64,000 nucleotides of DNA from positions 372,001-436,000 of the forward strand of contig JADDTR010000023.1 of the NCBI GenBank assembly GCA_015345905.1, given 5' to 3'. A model generated the notes under the pieces. The model did not search any database, was not told where the DNA came from, and saw only the letters and a program-made list of their open reading frames with translations. The translations under genes and the position numbers were made by a program. The DNA is from Aotearoamyces nothofagi (Eukaryota > Ascomycota > Leotiomycetes > Leotiales > Tympanidaceae). Shown one piece after another: positions 48,478 through 60,521 of the stretch. Position 1 is the first letter of the stretch. Each line of letters begins with the position of its first letter.

Positions 48478-50981
48478 ATGTCTGCGTCCCCACAGGGCCA
48501 ACACGACCAGCTCTCGCTCGGCGACGCGTTAGTCGACCTGAGGAACGGTGAGACGCGTCTCCAGTCGCCAGATCACGTGTAGTACTGATTCCACCCTGTA
48601 GCTGCACGAATACCGGCGAAACGACGCGCAGTGAAGATTAACACAGTAGTGAACAAGGTGTGCACCAAGGCCTATGAAGATGGGCTGCTGCCAGATCTTC
48701 TCGATGAGCTCATCGACATCATTACACTGCCTAATGAGCTCGACCAAGCCAGCATTGGAGCCATCATCCGAAATCTATATCCTGCCAGCAAAGTACCCGA
48801 GACTTCTGTGATCAAGGTGGTTAGTTGCCTTGGTCACGGACAAGCAAAGGTGGCGTATCCAGCTCAAGCCGCTCTTCTTAAATGGCTCGTGATGATCTAC
48901 GACGTTCTTGAGAACCAGAAGATCCTATCACAGCTATACAGCTTATTGTTCAATCTGCTCGATACTATTGCAATCAGGTGAGACACTCTTCCAGCGATTA
49001 TAAGATGCGTGCTTATTCTCCCAGGCAACCTCTCTGTCATCTTATTTCACTTATTACACGTCGAAGACATGTGAGACCGTTCAGAATACAGATGCTGTAA
49101 GATTCCACTTGAACCCATCTCGATAAATCCACCACTAATGCAAAAAGACTTGAACTGGCTCGGAGAGTTGGCAATGAACCACCGCTTGTGGGATTGATCA
49201 GGGTCTATAAAGACTACTATCCAGATGTCATCGTCGGCGATGTGGCTGCAGGACGCGCTTCCGTCTTCATTGTAGGACTCGGACTCAATGCTAGCAGTGT
49301 GGTCGACTAACAGCATGATAGCATCCCAATCGCGAATGGAGGCAACGATTAGATGAAATACAAGAGGCACAAGCTCAAAGAACGCAGGATGCAATACCCA
49401 ATCGCCAGCACACGTTTAGGGTTGTCCGACGAGGTGTGAATGGCGTAAAGCGAAGTAAGATATCAGTGGTACCGGAGGTGCACACTTCACGTGCTCAAGA
49501 GGTGAGTCAGAATAATGATCCATATAATATTATCACTAATCCACTCTAGACCTCAATCACATTAGAAGAAATTGAAAATGTAAACGACTTTATAGGGAAG
49601 CTTGAAAGGATAGAATTGCCGAATCAGTTAGTGGCAGTGATGGGTGATCCTCTACTCCAGAAATTGCTCCAGCTAAAGTCATCTGATGCAATCATGAAAA
49701 GGGTAAACAACTGGCTTCTATCATTCTTTGAGGATCAGCTTGAGGATGGCAATCACTTAGGAGATACATTACTCGATATGTTGTCAGCCATACTTGAGTA
49801 TGCAAGGTTTACGAAGGCAAGTTCTTCAGCACCTGTCTGGATATTTAATATTAATGAAGCTAGACTTTACCTTCTGCTTCTGTCAAGTATCTTGAGTCTA
49901 TGCTGGAATCTTGGAACGGTATTACTGGCCGAGAAGTGATTCTAGAACTACTCAGTTTCCTTCCTATTGAACCATTCGAAAGTACTATTCCCTACTTATA
50001 TTTCACTTCCTTATTTTAACCTCCATAGGCCTTTATCAATCCACCTTCCAAAGTCTTGAACGAGCTCTCCTGGATAACAACTCGACGTCCCAACTTACCC
50101 TGTTATCATTTTACACAACACTCCTCCGCCACTGGACCGTCTATCTCCTCTCAAACCCACCACCGGACTTTGCCAGCACGGCTATCAGCGCCCTAACAAC
50201 GCATGCGAACACTTTAACTTTAACACTCCTGCAAACGTCTCCATCAGTTTTTACCCATTCCGCCATCCTGACATTCTACGAGACCACTGCCTCGCTCCTC
50301 TCCCACGCTGTTCTACAACCACATATTCGAATCACGACTCCACCATCTGCACTAATCTACACCCTACATTTCTCACCCAGTCTCGCCACGCTCTCTCGCC
50401 TCTGTGCCATTCTAGCGCTCTATAAACGTGCTTTCGAATCTGCGATGTCAAAACCCACTGTTTCACCTACAGATCCGGAAACCAGGCCCATTGAGCCATA
50501 TCCCAAGGATTATGTAAATCATTTCAATGGCTTTCTCATGGACATATGTAACTGCCTGTGGCGTTCTCGTGCTTTTAACACATCGGATATGAACGCTCTT
50601 GGTTGTTTACTGCCCTCTCCTCTTCTGCCACTGCTCACCGCATACGTGTCGTCGCTTGACTCTGGGCTGGTATTGTCATCATTATTTAGTCTGTCGTACT
50701 CGCCTGTGTTGTGTAACCTCTCCATTGGCTATCTGCGAGAGCTAGAAGACAAGGAAGGACAGGGCGGCCAATCTGGGATAATGAAGAGGCATGCTGGCCC
50801 AGTTACGCAGCGCAGCTTAGTGCTGTTGGGTAAAGAGGGAGGGCTAAAGTTGCCATGGCCATCATATAGGCTGGGCGTTCTGCAATATTTGGAAGGCAGA
50901 GGTGTGTTAGGTATTGGACAGTTGATGTACAATACCATGAAACATTTGATGACAGCACGAGAGGGGGTAGCGAAGACTTAG
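48478..50981 (+). CDS. MIS6: Inner-kinetochore protein Mis6/CENP-I/Ctf3
   Basis: Constitutive centromere component needed for CENP-A loading and kinetochore assembly. Eight exons: 48478-48547, 48602-48977, 49025-49096, 49148-49271, 49322-49501, 49550-49816, 49864-49981 and 50029-50981. They total 2160 bp (719 residues), normal for the family. Landmarks are RRAVKINTVVNKVCTKAYED and LLPDLLDELIDIITLPNELD near the N-terminus, CHLISLITRRRHVRPFRIQ and VGNEPPLVGLIRVYKDYYPD in the middle, and YLESMLESWNGITGREVILE further on. The protein is helical and HEAT-like throughout. The intron at 49817-49863 is 47 bp and begins GC (gcaagt), with a clear ATTAAT branch site, so it is a GC-AG intron. The exon after it starts TLPSASVKYL. 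The end of exon 8 is single and clean. Confidence 0.9.
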
Positions 50982-52570
50982 GAAACGATCCTATATTTAT
51001 TTATAACTTGCTGGCACCTTGCTAGATGGGCAAATTTCTGGGAACGGTAGAAATGGCTTGATGACTTCTTGATACCCGACATTGTTCTGTCAATGCAAAG
51101 CTCTGGTTTTTGAGCAAGGACTATACATGCATACTTCTAAAAAGATTTTTGTTCTGGAAGTTCGGCGTTGCTCGTCCCATCGATCACAAAAACTTGAAGA
51201 CTTCTGAGATAACGGCATCACCCTCTAATAGACCTTCCATACCTTGAGGTTCTCGGAGCATATTGAGGGGCACACATGTATTGAAGACCTCGATAACTCT
51301 ATAGCCACAACCTTTGTGAGCTTAACATCCGATATCTATTGTTCCTGCAAGAGCCTTTGGTGATTATGAGACTTCGAGGCACATACCTCAACATCTTGTG
51401 ATTCTTGTCTACGAGACATTTACATTTGGCTAGGGAAAATGCGAACAGATAACTACATGCAGCCCTATTTATTTTCTCTGCAAGGTGTAGAATCAATCCT
51501 ACACTTTCCATCTATATCCACTGCCATTTTCTCGTCTAGTGATACAAGACATCTTCCAACTAATTGATATGCGACCACCACAACTACTTTACACCCCCTG
51601 CACTGAAATGACGGCAAGAAAACCAACGGTGACGAAGACTATCGACAGCGAGAGCCCTAATAACCGTCAGGAAGCAAATCGACCCATCGTAAACCTGTAG
51701 CCATATCATAAAGTCCAAGCACGGCTCACTATTCCTCATCAAATTGCTGGTTACCCAGAAGAAGTCTCGAGGTAGGACAGGATGTCCTTTTATACTGTAC
51801 TGGCATCTTTCTGAAGAGGTGGGAGAAAACGCCTTAGTATACCTCTTCTAGGATAGGCTATGCCGAATCCCCGCTTCACTATTCTGAACATAATAAATTG
51901 GCTAATGATCTGGTACATATATATATATATATATATACACTATCATCATGGGTGCCGTTATGGAAGTTCATTAGAATCAATATGAGATGAAACTTGAAAT
52001 CTCGGCTGGTTATAATGGAAGCAATAGGCAGGGCAGCATGGTAGCAAGAAAGGAGATGGCGACAAACAGGCATATATTTGGTTCGTAGGCTCAACAGCTG
52101 TATATTCTTCCTTGTGATAATACTACTGCTAGGTTGTTGCTCGAGAAATTTGATGGTTTTCTGTCTCAGTCTATCCCTGCGTAACCGGCTCTAATCAGAA
52201 CTCCCCTTTTAAAACGTGTGCATCGTTGTAGTGCCTATTAGAAGGAACTGTATAAATTCACTGAGTATATATATCAAGATCTGAACGGGTCGGTGGTGTT
52301 CCTCTTAATCATCTTAGATTTATATTAATCATTATAGCATACTTTATAAGTGGTACGTATCTTGTGCTATCCCGGTTATGGCCCTCTCCTTGCTCCCGTA
52401 CGCAGAAAGAATCCGTAATAGTATCATACGCCTCCGGCACATAGCGTGCTTTGAAGCCGAGCAATGCAGTGCAAGGCTTCACCCTTTATACACAATCCTG
52501 GCTTCCCGTTACCACCATCTACCTCATGTCGATCGCGCTGATCAGATCATTGCCCATAACATAAACACCC
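50982..52570. other. Convergent spacer MIS6 / serine palmitoyltransferase small subunit
   Basis: About 1.6 kb between facing genes, longer than two 3' UTRs need. It has an AT dinucleotide repeat near 51916-51938. A 43-codon frame starts at the ATG near 51569 on the plus strand but has no recognisable motif. No gene is supported. Confidence 0.5.
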
Positions 52571-53080
52571 TCACAACTCCATTGGTACAGTTCCTGGTAC
52601 ACTGCCTGCCACATGGCCCGCCCCATGCATCATAGCGGCATCAACGACCTTCCTCATCTTCATCGCCGTCTCGCTTGCCAGAGCCGTAGTGGCACTCGTT
52701 GTCGCGGTATCAATGGCCGATTTCACAACCTCGATATCGCCTTGGTAGTAAAACCAGGCGCGACGCGTGAGGAAAGCCATGTGCTGTGGGAGGTAAAGGG
52801 AGATGGCGATGGCGATCATGGAGACAAAGAGGAAGATGAAGGAGTCTAGGAACGGGTTAGTTCGGGTTCTGAGGGTGGTGAGATAGCGAGGAAAAGGAGC
52901 GTCCTGGAGACGAGACACCCACTCGCGCGATTGAGCAGGGAAGATAGGAGCTTGTGGGCCAGGAATGGACGTACTGAAGATGAACTTCTCCGTAGGAGTC
53001 AACATGTACAGACTGAACGTGACTTCGTATTGGTATCGCTTTCGCTGGAGCCAGCGGAACGTTGAGGCGGTAATTGACAT
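52571..53080 (-). CDS. Serine palmitoyltransferase small subunit-like protein
   Basis: Small ER-membrane activator of serine palmitoyltransferase, the first enzyme of sphingolipid synthesis (animal ssSPT, functional counterpart of yeast Tsc3). Two exons, 52975-53080 and 52571-52845, give 126 residues. The family core is clear: RWLQRKRYQYEVTFSLYMLT, then PTEKFIFNSFIF after splicing, then the membrane helix FVSMIAIAISLYLPQHM. The 129-bp intron contains no in-frame stop, so an unspliced reading gives a 169-residue frame. The spliced form is preferred because it restores the EKFIFN-hydrophobic helix continuity of the family. The C-terminal 50 residues are fungal-specific and Ala/Thr-rich. It shares a divergent promoter with RSO55. 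Confidence 0.85.
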   Translation of the reverse strand: MSITASTFRWLQRKRYQYEVTFSLYMLTPTEKFIFSTSIPGPQAPIFPAQSREWVSRLQDAPFPRYLTTLRTRTNPFLDSFIFLFVSMIAIAISLYLPQHMAFLTRRAWFYYQGDIEVVKSAIDTATTSATTALASETAMKMRKVVDAAMMHGAGHVAGSVPGTVPMEL

Positions 53081-53418
53081 TTTGACGTGACGAGAGATGT
53101 TGTCAGCTATATAGGAGGCGCAGGTAGATATGAGTTCGAGATCAATTGCACCGATAACTTGACAAACGAGGGTTGATATGTAAAGAAGGGGCGCGTTTGT
53201 CGGAATTCGGGAGTAACTTTTTGAAATGACCGTATAAGCATTTTGGACCTTCGGCGTCGGGCGGGTCTAGTCTCCGCTGTACACTGTTATTAGCGTCTTA
53301 AATCCCGATATCAATCCAATCATACCAGCACTTGACGAGTCTACTGACAAACTTCAAGGTCAATCCTCATAAAGTGTCGCAATTTACGCATTTGAACATG
53401 CGATGATAGTTTCACATA
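53081..53418. promoter_or_regulatory. Divergent promoter region, SPT small subunit / RSO55
   Basis: The two ATGs face away from each other across 338 bp, which must serve both genes. No diagnostic motif stands out. Confidence 0.55.
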
Positions 53419-54038
53419 ATGCTGAGTGCTATTTCTTCACGTGTGCTCTATGGAGGCATTCGCAGTGGAAGTTGCGTAGTAGTCGGGCGGTGCATCTCAA
53501 CCTCGACTATGCGATTAGCAAAGCAAATGCCGCCGCGCCCACCACCTGTAAATGAAGAGGACATCATAGAAGCGTTTCTGAAAGGTAGTGGACCTGGCGG
53601 ACAGAAAATTGTACGTCAATTGCACTGTCCCCGTATTTGAACTCTCAGTTTCCCCATGGCACTCCCATTTCCACCAGCCAAGCTGATTCCTTACCCTACC
53701 AGAATAAAACCTCCTCTGCAGTGCAGCTGAAGCACATCCCCACCGGAATTGTCTTGAAAGTCCAGGAGACAAGATCCAGGAGCCAGAACCGGAAGATTGC
53801 GAGAGAGATGCTGGCGTTGCGCATTGAGCAGATGGAGAAGGGTCCCGAAAGCAGAGTGGCGGTCGTCGGAGAGACGAAAAGAAAGAGAAAGAGCAGTGCA
53901 GTAAAAAAGAGCAAGCGCAAGTACAAGGCTTTGGAAATGGCGAAAACCGAGACTGCGGTTGAAGGCCAAGTGTCGCACCAGAATGCCAGTGACGAGATGG
54001 ATGGGGGAGGAGCTTCTAATGCAAATGCAGCCCCCTGA
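53419..54038 (+). CDS. RSO55: Mitochondrial release-factor-like protein (Rso55 / mtRF-R type)
   Basis: Codon-independent peptidyl-tRNA hydrolase-like rescue factor of mitochondrial ribosomes. Exons 53419-53610 and 53703-54038 give 175 residues. The first 35 residues are basic and Ser/Arg-rich without acidic residues, a typical mitochondrial presequence. The catalytic loop GSGPGGQKINKTSSAVQLKH carries the GGQ motif (residues 60-62) and is formed across the splice junction (KI|NK). IPTGIVLKVQETRSRSQNRK and a lysine/arginine-rich tail (KRKRKSSAVKKSKRKYKALE) follow, as in yeast Rso55 and human C12orf65. There is no codon-recognition domain, which separates it from RF1. It converges with VPS68. 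Confidence 0.9.
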
Positions 54039-54775
54039 TTTCAAAATAGCGATGGCCCAAAAGTGTGTCGTCAGCGGACTCGGAATGCTTACAGCGAGGC
54101 ACGGTTCCTAGGATGGAAAGCCGTATCGGAGTCAACGACTAGATTCGTCAGAATGCCATGTAAAATCACCCGGTATAAACCTTTCCGACGTCAAAGGAGC
54201 TTTGCAGCCCAAGGAAGGCTCGTGCGGAAAAGGAGGACCAAATACTCCCCCATCCAGGCTTTACAAAAAGAAGTCGAACAGGATGACCGGCGGCAGACCT
54301 AATACTCTTGAAGACATGCTCCGGCAGAGATAATTTTTGTAGCTAAATATCAAGCCTTCAAGCTTGGTAATGACCATCTCGACAGGTCCTCACGCGCTCA
54401 GGAGGAGCATGTCAATCAGAAAGAGGAAATCGGGGTACGCTGTGATTTGGTCGGAAGCATGCCGCTGTGCTCAAAGTGGTGTCTTTCTCCTATGGGGAGT
54501 TTCTATAGGCAGGGCGATGAGGCCATAAGCAGAGGGCTATAAAGCCGAGGCTTATATAAATAAGAGATCTGTCATAAAGTTGTATATGCAGAATGAGAGA
54601 TTTACTGATTCCGCAATGACAAATGCTTTACTTGACTGCCCGCATGTGTAGAAAACGCCTAATGCTACAACATTCATTTCAATACAAGGATCATCATCAT
54701 CCACTCGTTCCAAACCATCTTCGCACCAACATTTCTCAAGCCTCGCCAAGTTCCATATCCACCTCAATTTCTCCC
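54039..54775. other. Convergent spacer RSO55 / VPS68
   Basis: About 740 bp. A 79-codon open frame at 54063-54302 is basic but has no recognisable motif and starts immediately behind RSO55, so I treat it as 3' UTR sequence. Confidence 0.5.
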
Positions 54776-55553
54776 CTATAGTGCCAAGTTGTACGAGTAC
54801 TCATCCTCCATATTCTGCGAGATCCAAAGGACCACCGTGCTATCCAAAATCAGTAAACGCTCAACCAACTCCGCTTCGCCTGCCCTTCAACTCACCTCAA
54901 CATGACCAAGCTATTTGCAATGACATTCGCAATTCCCATATATAGTGTCGGCAGCGGCCAGCCGGGGACAATATACTTGAGCACAAAGACACAGACGCCG
55001 CCGGCCAAGCCGCCGGCCAAGAGCGCAAAGCCCAGGAACAGCACGACGCGGGCCTTCCAGGCGACGCCGCTGCCGCTATAGCTGAACGAGTCGGCACCCA
55101 GGCGCGACTTCTCGATCGAGTTGATGATCAGCATGCCCAACGACGAGAAGATGAAGGGCAGCCAGTCGATGAAGCGGATGTGCACGACTGACCCGTTGAG
55201 CGCTGATTTCGAGTACACGGCTGCGTCGAGAAGCACGTAGAAGGCAAGCGAGAACTATAGCACAGGTGCAGCACGTTAGTGAGCGACTTTTGCTAATGCG
55301 GAGAAGAAGGGATGCTGCGGATGCTGCGTTTGGTCGTTGAGGTTGGAGAAGAGGGGAGCGGGGGATTAGCATCAATATGCCTGCCCGCCTCGCCCTTCCG
55401 CTATGTCCATCTCCTGTCTCCAGCTCATGCAACAGGAATAGGGGTAGAGAAACCACATACCAATCCACCGGCACCATATACGCCAGCGCTCCTAAAAGCC
55501 ACGCTGTTCATCCATTCTGGCCGTCTGAACTTCCAGAGTCTCTCTTCCGACAT
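54776..55553 (-). CDS. VPS68: Vps68 / TMEM50 (UPF0220) membrane protein
   Basis: Small four-helix membrane protein that works with Vps55 in late endosome-to-vacuole sorting. Exons 55461-55553, 54896-55254 and 54776-54839 give 171 residues, the family size. The N-terminus reads MSEERLWKFRRPEWMNSVAF. The core FSLAFYVLLDAAV (helix 2) and HIRFIDWLPFIFSSLGMLII (helix 3) is followed by NSIEKSRL. Two more helices come next, including VVLFLGFALLAGGLAGGVCV. The C-terminus, completed only by the short third exon, is VLWISQNMEDEYSYNLAL, which is highly conserved. All three junctions are GT-AG. Confidence 0.94.
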
Positions 55554-56310
55554 CGCGGCGGGTGGAGCCACGGGTTCGGGGCGTGCAGGTGGTAGATGAG
55601 GTTCTTTGCAATCGCAGGCTTGCAATTGTTCGCTCGGGGGTGTTTTAGATAGGGAGTTCACTCTGGTTCCGTGGGCTGGGTCTTCTGTTGTGAGAGCTGC
55701 TACCTTATATCGTCATCCGGAGGTCAGCTCAGCTTGCCTGCGACGGGTGCGGTTGATGATGCGTTCCGGCGCTAGTGACATGGGTCACGTGTGACCGACA
55801 GCACCGCCACAGGTCATGTAAGGATTGATGAAATATCAGAACTAGAGCAATACAGAGAGAGGTAATACCATTGTATTTAGCTATTTGTCTGTACCAACTA
55901 TGCATTGCTTGGCCCTTCGGTCTATGCCTCACTCCTCAATCAAGGCGCGCGCAAGGTCAACCATATCTACGTACATACAAAGGTTCATGGAACCCCTCTC
56001 CAAGCCTCTCACCTCTAAACGTGTTTCTCGTATGTGCCAAGCATCCTTCCGAATGTGCATGAATGAAAAGAGAATCAGACTCTATAATACAACGTGACTT
56101 GCGATGTTTCCAGAGAGTAACAACCAGCAATCAACCAGTTTGCCGCGGCATAAGGACCAGTCATTGTCGTGCAATCCACCCTATGCAATACGCCTGAACA
56201 GAGCAAGCATAGTTTACGCGTAAAGGAAATCTCCGAATGCTGTACTATGTGCTCACTCCTTTTAACGCCATAATCTCACCGTTTCGAATCAAAATCAAGT
56301 TCGCTCGTAA
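55554..56310. other. VPS68 upstream / SMI1 downstream spacer
   Basis: About 760 bp between two minus-strand genes; VPS68 promoter and SMI1 3' UTR. No further gene is seen. Confidence 0.55.
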
Positions 56311-58089
56311 TCAGATCTCGATCGTCTTCATACCACTGTCGTCTTCAACTGTAGCTTGTTTCTTCGCGTTACCATTTACTAGACCAAGTCCCTTGTTGCC
56401 TTCAGCTGTTCTCGAGTTCTCCTTGTCGTCGTCATCCAATGCGATAGGGCTAAGAAGATTCTCAAGATTCTTTGTCTGCTTGGGTTCTTCGTCACTCGGA
56501 CGTGGCGTCGACACCTCGATTAGTTTGCTGTTCACGTTCGAGAGATCCTTTGTATGGACGGCGATTGGGGTTGGTGTCTCTTCAGTAACCTTGGCCAAAG
56601 GACTCGATTTGCCATATCCTGGCCTGTTTGGGCTAGAAACTGGCGAACTGCCACTGAAACGTTGCATTGATCTTCCTCGAGGTTCACCACCAATTTCTGC
56701 CGTTGGGCTAGCATATGGCGAGGCAACATGAGAGCCACCTGCGTTTGCTGAGCCGTTGGGTGGTGGTGCTGTAGTTGACCTTCTCTTTCCGCCTTTCCGG
56801 CCATACTTCTGGTCCACCCTCCATCTGAGGATGTCCAGGTAAGCAGGTTCGACATGGGAATTCTTGAATTCTCTCAACTTGAGCTCTGCAGTGTCTTCCT
56901 CCACGAAGCATTTCCCGCTGTTCATATCATCCGCAACCATAACCAAGAAAGCGGACCAGGATCTGGCCACAACATACTTGCAATCATAGTCCCGACCAAA
57001 GAGGATAACTTGACCCCATTTTCCAGCAGGGCCTGGAGCTAGATCCACAGCCAAATTGTTTCCGCCCCAATCTCTCGCTAACGGGATCCAAGAAGGATGA
57101 GCATAGACTTTCTGAATTGCATTTGGCGGTTGCGAATCCTGACGAGCAAGGAGATCCTGTCGCCAATGTGGGTTTTGTGATGACGGGCGAGCTTGTTTCG
57201 AAGACGATGCTGACGAGCTTCCACCCAGGGCTTTTGACGGAGTTGCCGGCTTGAAAGTGATGGGCTCGGTGAGGTATTCTTGGTTGACAACCTTCCAATT
57301 ATGCCACTCATGGACAATTTCCTCGCAGTCAAGCAGCATGCATCCGAAGATAATTCCCGTTGGTCTTCCACCCTGTTCCTGGCCATCGTGGACTTGCAAT
57401 GATTCGCGAACTTCCATGGGTAATGAGCAATCAAGCTGGTGCTCCAATTCATTCAAATCATTATTGGTACAACCCTCTCCAAGCTGGTCGAAAAGCTCTT
57501 CGTAATTCTCCTCGGCCCACTTGTCAATTCTTCGCCATGAATGGGAACATGGTGGAGGTGGTGGTAGACCTTCCTGAAATGCTTGTAACTGGATTTCGCC
57601 CGAGGCGACACTCTCAAATTCGTTTGTATTCTGTCGCTGAAGCGCTGCGCTTGACCTCATGCCAGGAGAGTATGGAGAGTTAGCACCTGGACTTTGCGGG
57701 AACATTGGCGATCCAAAGGTGCCGCCATTCAGTGCAGACATTGAGCCGCGCTCAGCATCTTCAAAGTAAGGGGAGGACACATCAACGTGAGACTCCGACG
57801 CATTAGTCGCGACAGAGGTAAGAGGCGCATGCCTGCTTTGCCCGAGTGGAACGTGCTGGCCCGTTCGATAGGGAGAATCGAAGTCGGAGTCTGTTGAAGT
57901 CTATATCAGCGGTGTGTCTACCTAGAAGGACAGGAAGAGGGTGATCTTACGGCGGTCATTACTTGTCAAACTGTGCCAGGCATTCCGGAATGCTTTTCCA
58001 ATGCCGAATCTGTTTGTAGATAGCACAAGTTAGCAATGTATACTGGTGCAGAAGGGCCACGGGGTTAAGGGTGAGGCTCACGCAGCCAT
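56311..58089 (-). CDS. SMI1: Cell wall assembly regulator Smi1/Knr4
   Basis: Intrinsically disordered hub with a SUKH/Smi1-Knr4 core, linking cell-integrity signalling to glucan synthesis. Exons are 58082-58089 (only 8 bp, ATGGCTGC), 57951-58009 and 56311-57890, giving 548 residues. The start MAAFGIGKAFRNAWHSL followed by TSNDRHSDFDSPYRTGQHVP matches fungal Knr4 N-termini, which supports the microexon. The core, about residues 135-370, includes SWRRIDKWAEENYEELFDQL, GIIFGCMLLDCEEIVHEWHN and VYAHPSWIPLARDWGGNNLA. It then shows VAVDLAP-type VDLAPGPAGKWGQVILFGRD and EPAYLDILRWRVDQKYGRK. N- and C-terminal arms are Ser/Pro-rich and probably unstructured. The last intron acceptor was chosen to keep the SPYRTG frame; two alternative AGs lie just upstream. 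Confidence 0.93.
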
Positions 58090-60521
58090 TGTATCTGTGG
58101 TGCAGGTATCAGGTATCAGGTATCGCAGACACCCTTCGGTCAATCGTCAATGTCTGCCAGTTCGGCTGCAGCCAGACAGATGAGACTATGCCGACGATGC
58201 TCGCAGTGACGGGACAGATGGGGGACAAGTAGAGATCGCAGACGTTCGCGTCTTGGAAGCCGTTTGCTGTTGCCTCGTTGCTCGTGCAGTTGTTGCTTGT
58301 AAAGTCAAGTTGAACAATTGACGCTAAACCGTGTTTTGGCGACGGGCGATTTCGTCTAGGGCGTGAAAAAAAGCCGACCCAGCGGGTTTCACTTTTCAAG
58401 TGATGCGAGATAATGGGGATAAGGTGGACGAGAGAATTGATTAAGGCAGGTTTAAATGAACAAATCAACCTTTCACAGCGAGGGGGTGAAGAAGTTGGGG
58501 AATCAATTAAGGAGGCTAAGACGGGGTTGGCAGGATAGGGTGTAGAGACTGTCGGCGGACTCTGCAGATGCTGCGGGTACGGAGGAGCCGCTGGTGGTCG
58601 AAAAGCCGGCTGGAAGAAAAGAAGGATCGCGGTTAGGGGGAGGTTAGGGAGGTTAGGGAGATGGAGTGTCGAGGATGACGGAGGAGCATTAGAGTAGCCA
58701 GTATAGTACAGTATTATTGCGTTGCAATCAATTGCATGTCACTTCTCAATTTCGCGCTCGCCTATTTCTCTACAGCATATCTCATTTCTCATTTCTCTGC
58801 ATTGACGTACGCAATCCTCGATCCGATGATGCAGCAATCCAATAATCTCGCGCCGGGCGGGCTCTGCTGTGCGTTCGGGGGGTGCATCGAGAAAACCTGG
58901 TGTAGTTGGCTTTTCGTTTCGTTTCCCGTTTCTCCCATGCCCGAGCACTATGCTTATTGGGGGGGTGTCCGTAATGATGACTTAGCAGTGGCAGTTCCCA
59001 CCGAGCCACCGAGCCACCGCAGGGCAGCGCCTGGCCGAGGGCGCCCACGTCATTTTACTGCAGTAGCACCTGCGCAGTAGCTGTAGCCGTGGCTGTAGCG
59101 GTGCTGGACGGTGCTGGACGGTGCTGGCCGGTCCTCGAACAAGCAGTACAGGCGCTGGCTGGCCGCAAATAAGAACGCGCATGCCCCTTTGCCTTTTGCC
59201 TCCTGTCGAAATGCATGCAGGACATCCGCCAGCGTAGAACGCGCTTCTGGAGTTGGGTGAGTCGCAGCATCCGACGAGTTCCTGCTGCACAGCTGTTGGG
59301 CTGTTGGGCTGTCTGTTTAACAACAACAACAACAATGGGATTGTAGCTGCCACCGCCCTCAAATGCAGCCAGCTCGGCGATGCCCCGAAAGCAAGAATCG
59401 CGAGTCGAAGTCAAGATCCTGCTGCACGCGGTTTCAAGTTGAGCATGCGCATTACGAGCTGCTGCATTCGCCCCCCAGCTGCCCTGGACGAAGTCCCTAC
59501 GGCCTGCCAAGCAGGACCCCAGGGAGCACCGCCAGGATTCCTCGCCCTGGCCTGCGTGTGCCCTGCAGCCTTTGCAAGCTGCAAAACCACTGCGCTGGCC
59601 TCAGGAGCTAAGGGCCCGGCCGGGCTTAGCAGACGCTGTCGGGCATTCAGCCATTCTGCAACAGGCCCGTCTGGTTGGCGGCTAGTGCCTCTAGTCAGGG
59701 GCCGTCCACGCGCCAGTCTTGCGCGATGGCTCAATGGACCCAAGCGGCAGCGTCGAGCGGCAGAACTGTGCAGCCGACCCCTGACGCACAAATCAGAAGG
59801 CGCCGAAGCAAGTCACCTAGGGAGGAACAGCACCTTATTAGGGACGAGCACCAGCTGCCAGTTGCTGCCGGCTGCTGTCGGTTGCCATAGTACCGCTGCA
59901 GCCCACAGCAGGCCGCAGCGACCCGGCAGACCCGGTAGCCCCCAGTGCAGCTGTACTGTACTGTACAGTACTGTTCCAGTACCGCACTGGAAGCAGAGAG
60001 AGCACACCCGTAGCACAGTACTGTACTGTACTGTACTGTACTGTAGGTAGTGCACCGTAGGCTCGTTTCTGCACCTTCGCCACTGCCGCTGTAAATTTGG
60101 CCCCGTTGACGTTGCACTGGTCCCTGCCGACCATCCTAAAGCGCTGGATGAGGTGAGGGAGGTATTAATAGATTTAATAGATTCGATAGATTCAATGGAT
60201 TCTGGAGTCTGGAATGCACATGCATGCATACCGGGCATCACGAGACACATACATGTTTACTTCCTGTCGCATTCGTATCAGTATCCTGCTGGAAGGAAGA
60301 CACACTGCGTGTAGTCACGCACCGGCAAGGCAAGGAGCCCGTGCTTGCCACTCACTCTCACTTGTCCTGGAGGCACTGCTTCGCGTTGCTCTGCATACGT
60401 CACGGGACCGAGACACCCGAATGTACGCTACTTTACTTTGTTTTCTGTATGTATGTACATCTCCATGCAGTTCAAGATCAGGTACATATGCCAGTCGCTT
60501 CATATACCAGTGGCCGCTCTC
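58090..60521. other. Long intergenic region upstream of SMI1
   Basis: About 2.4 kb between the SMI1 start and the PEBP-like stop. The proximal part is ordinary promoter-like sequence with a GGTTAGGGA repeat near 58640-58660. The distal part (about 58700-60050) is GC-rich with CAGTAC/ACTGT repeats. The 265-codon frame at 59253-60050 is built from such sequence and has no domain. Confidence 0.5.
60015..60045. repeat. ACTGT pentanucleotide microsatellite
   Basis: About six tandem ACTGT units; a shorter, partly inverted run lies 60 bp upstream (59951-59972). It is the same word as the repeats at 24-26 kb. Confidence 0.85.

Noticed and set aside
52846-52974. Unspliced 169-residue version of the serine palmitoyltransferase subunit
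   Set aside because: The extra 43 residues interrupt the family core just before the membrane helix and are bounded by good GT-AG signals.
54063-54302. 79-codon basic frame behind RSO55
   Set aside because: No similarity to a known domain and it lies where the RSO55 3' UTR is expected.
59253-60050. 265-codon frame with a short poly-Asn run
   Set aside because: Starts next to a CAA/ACA repeat and ends in the ACTGT microsatellite; no recognisable domain.
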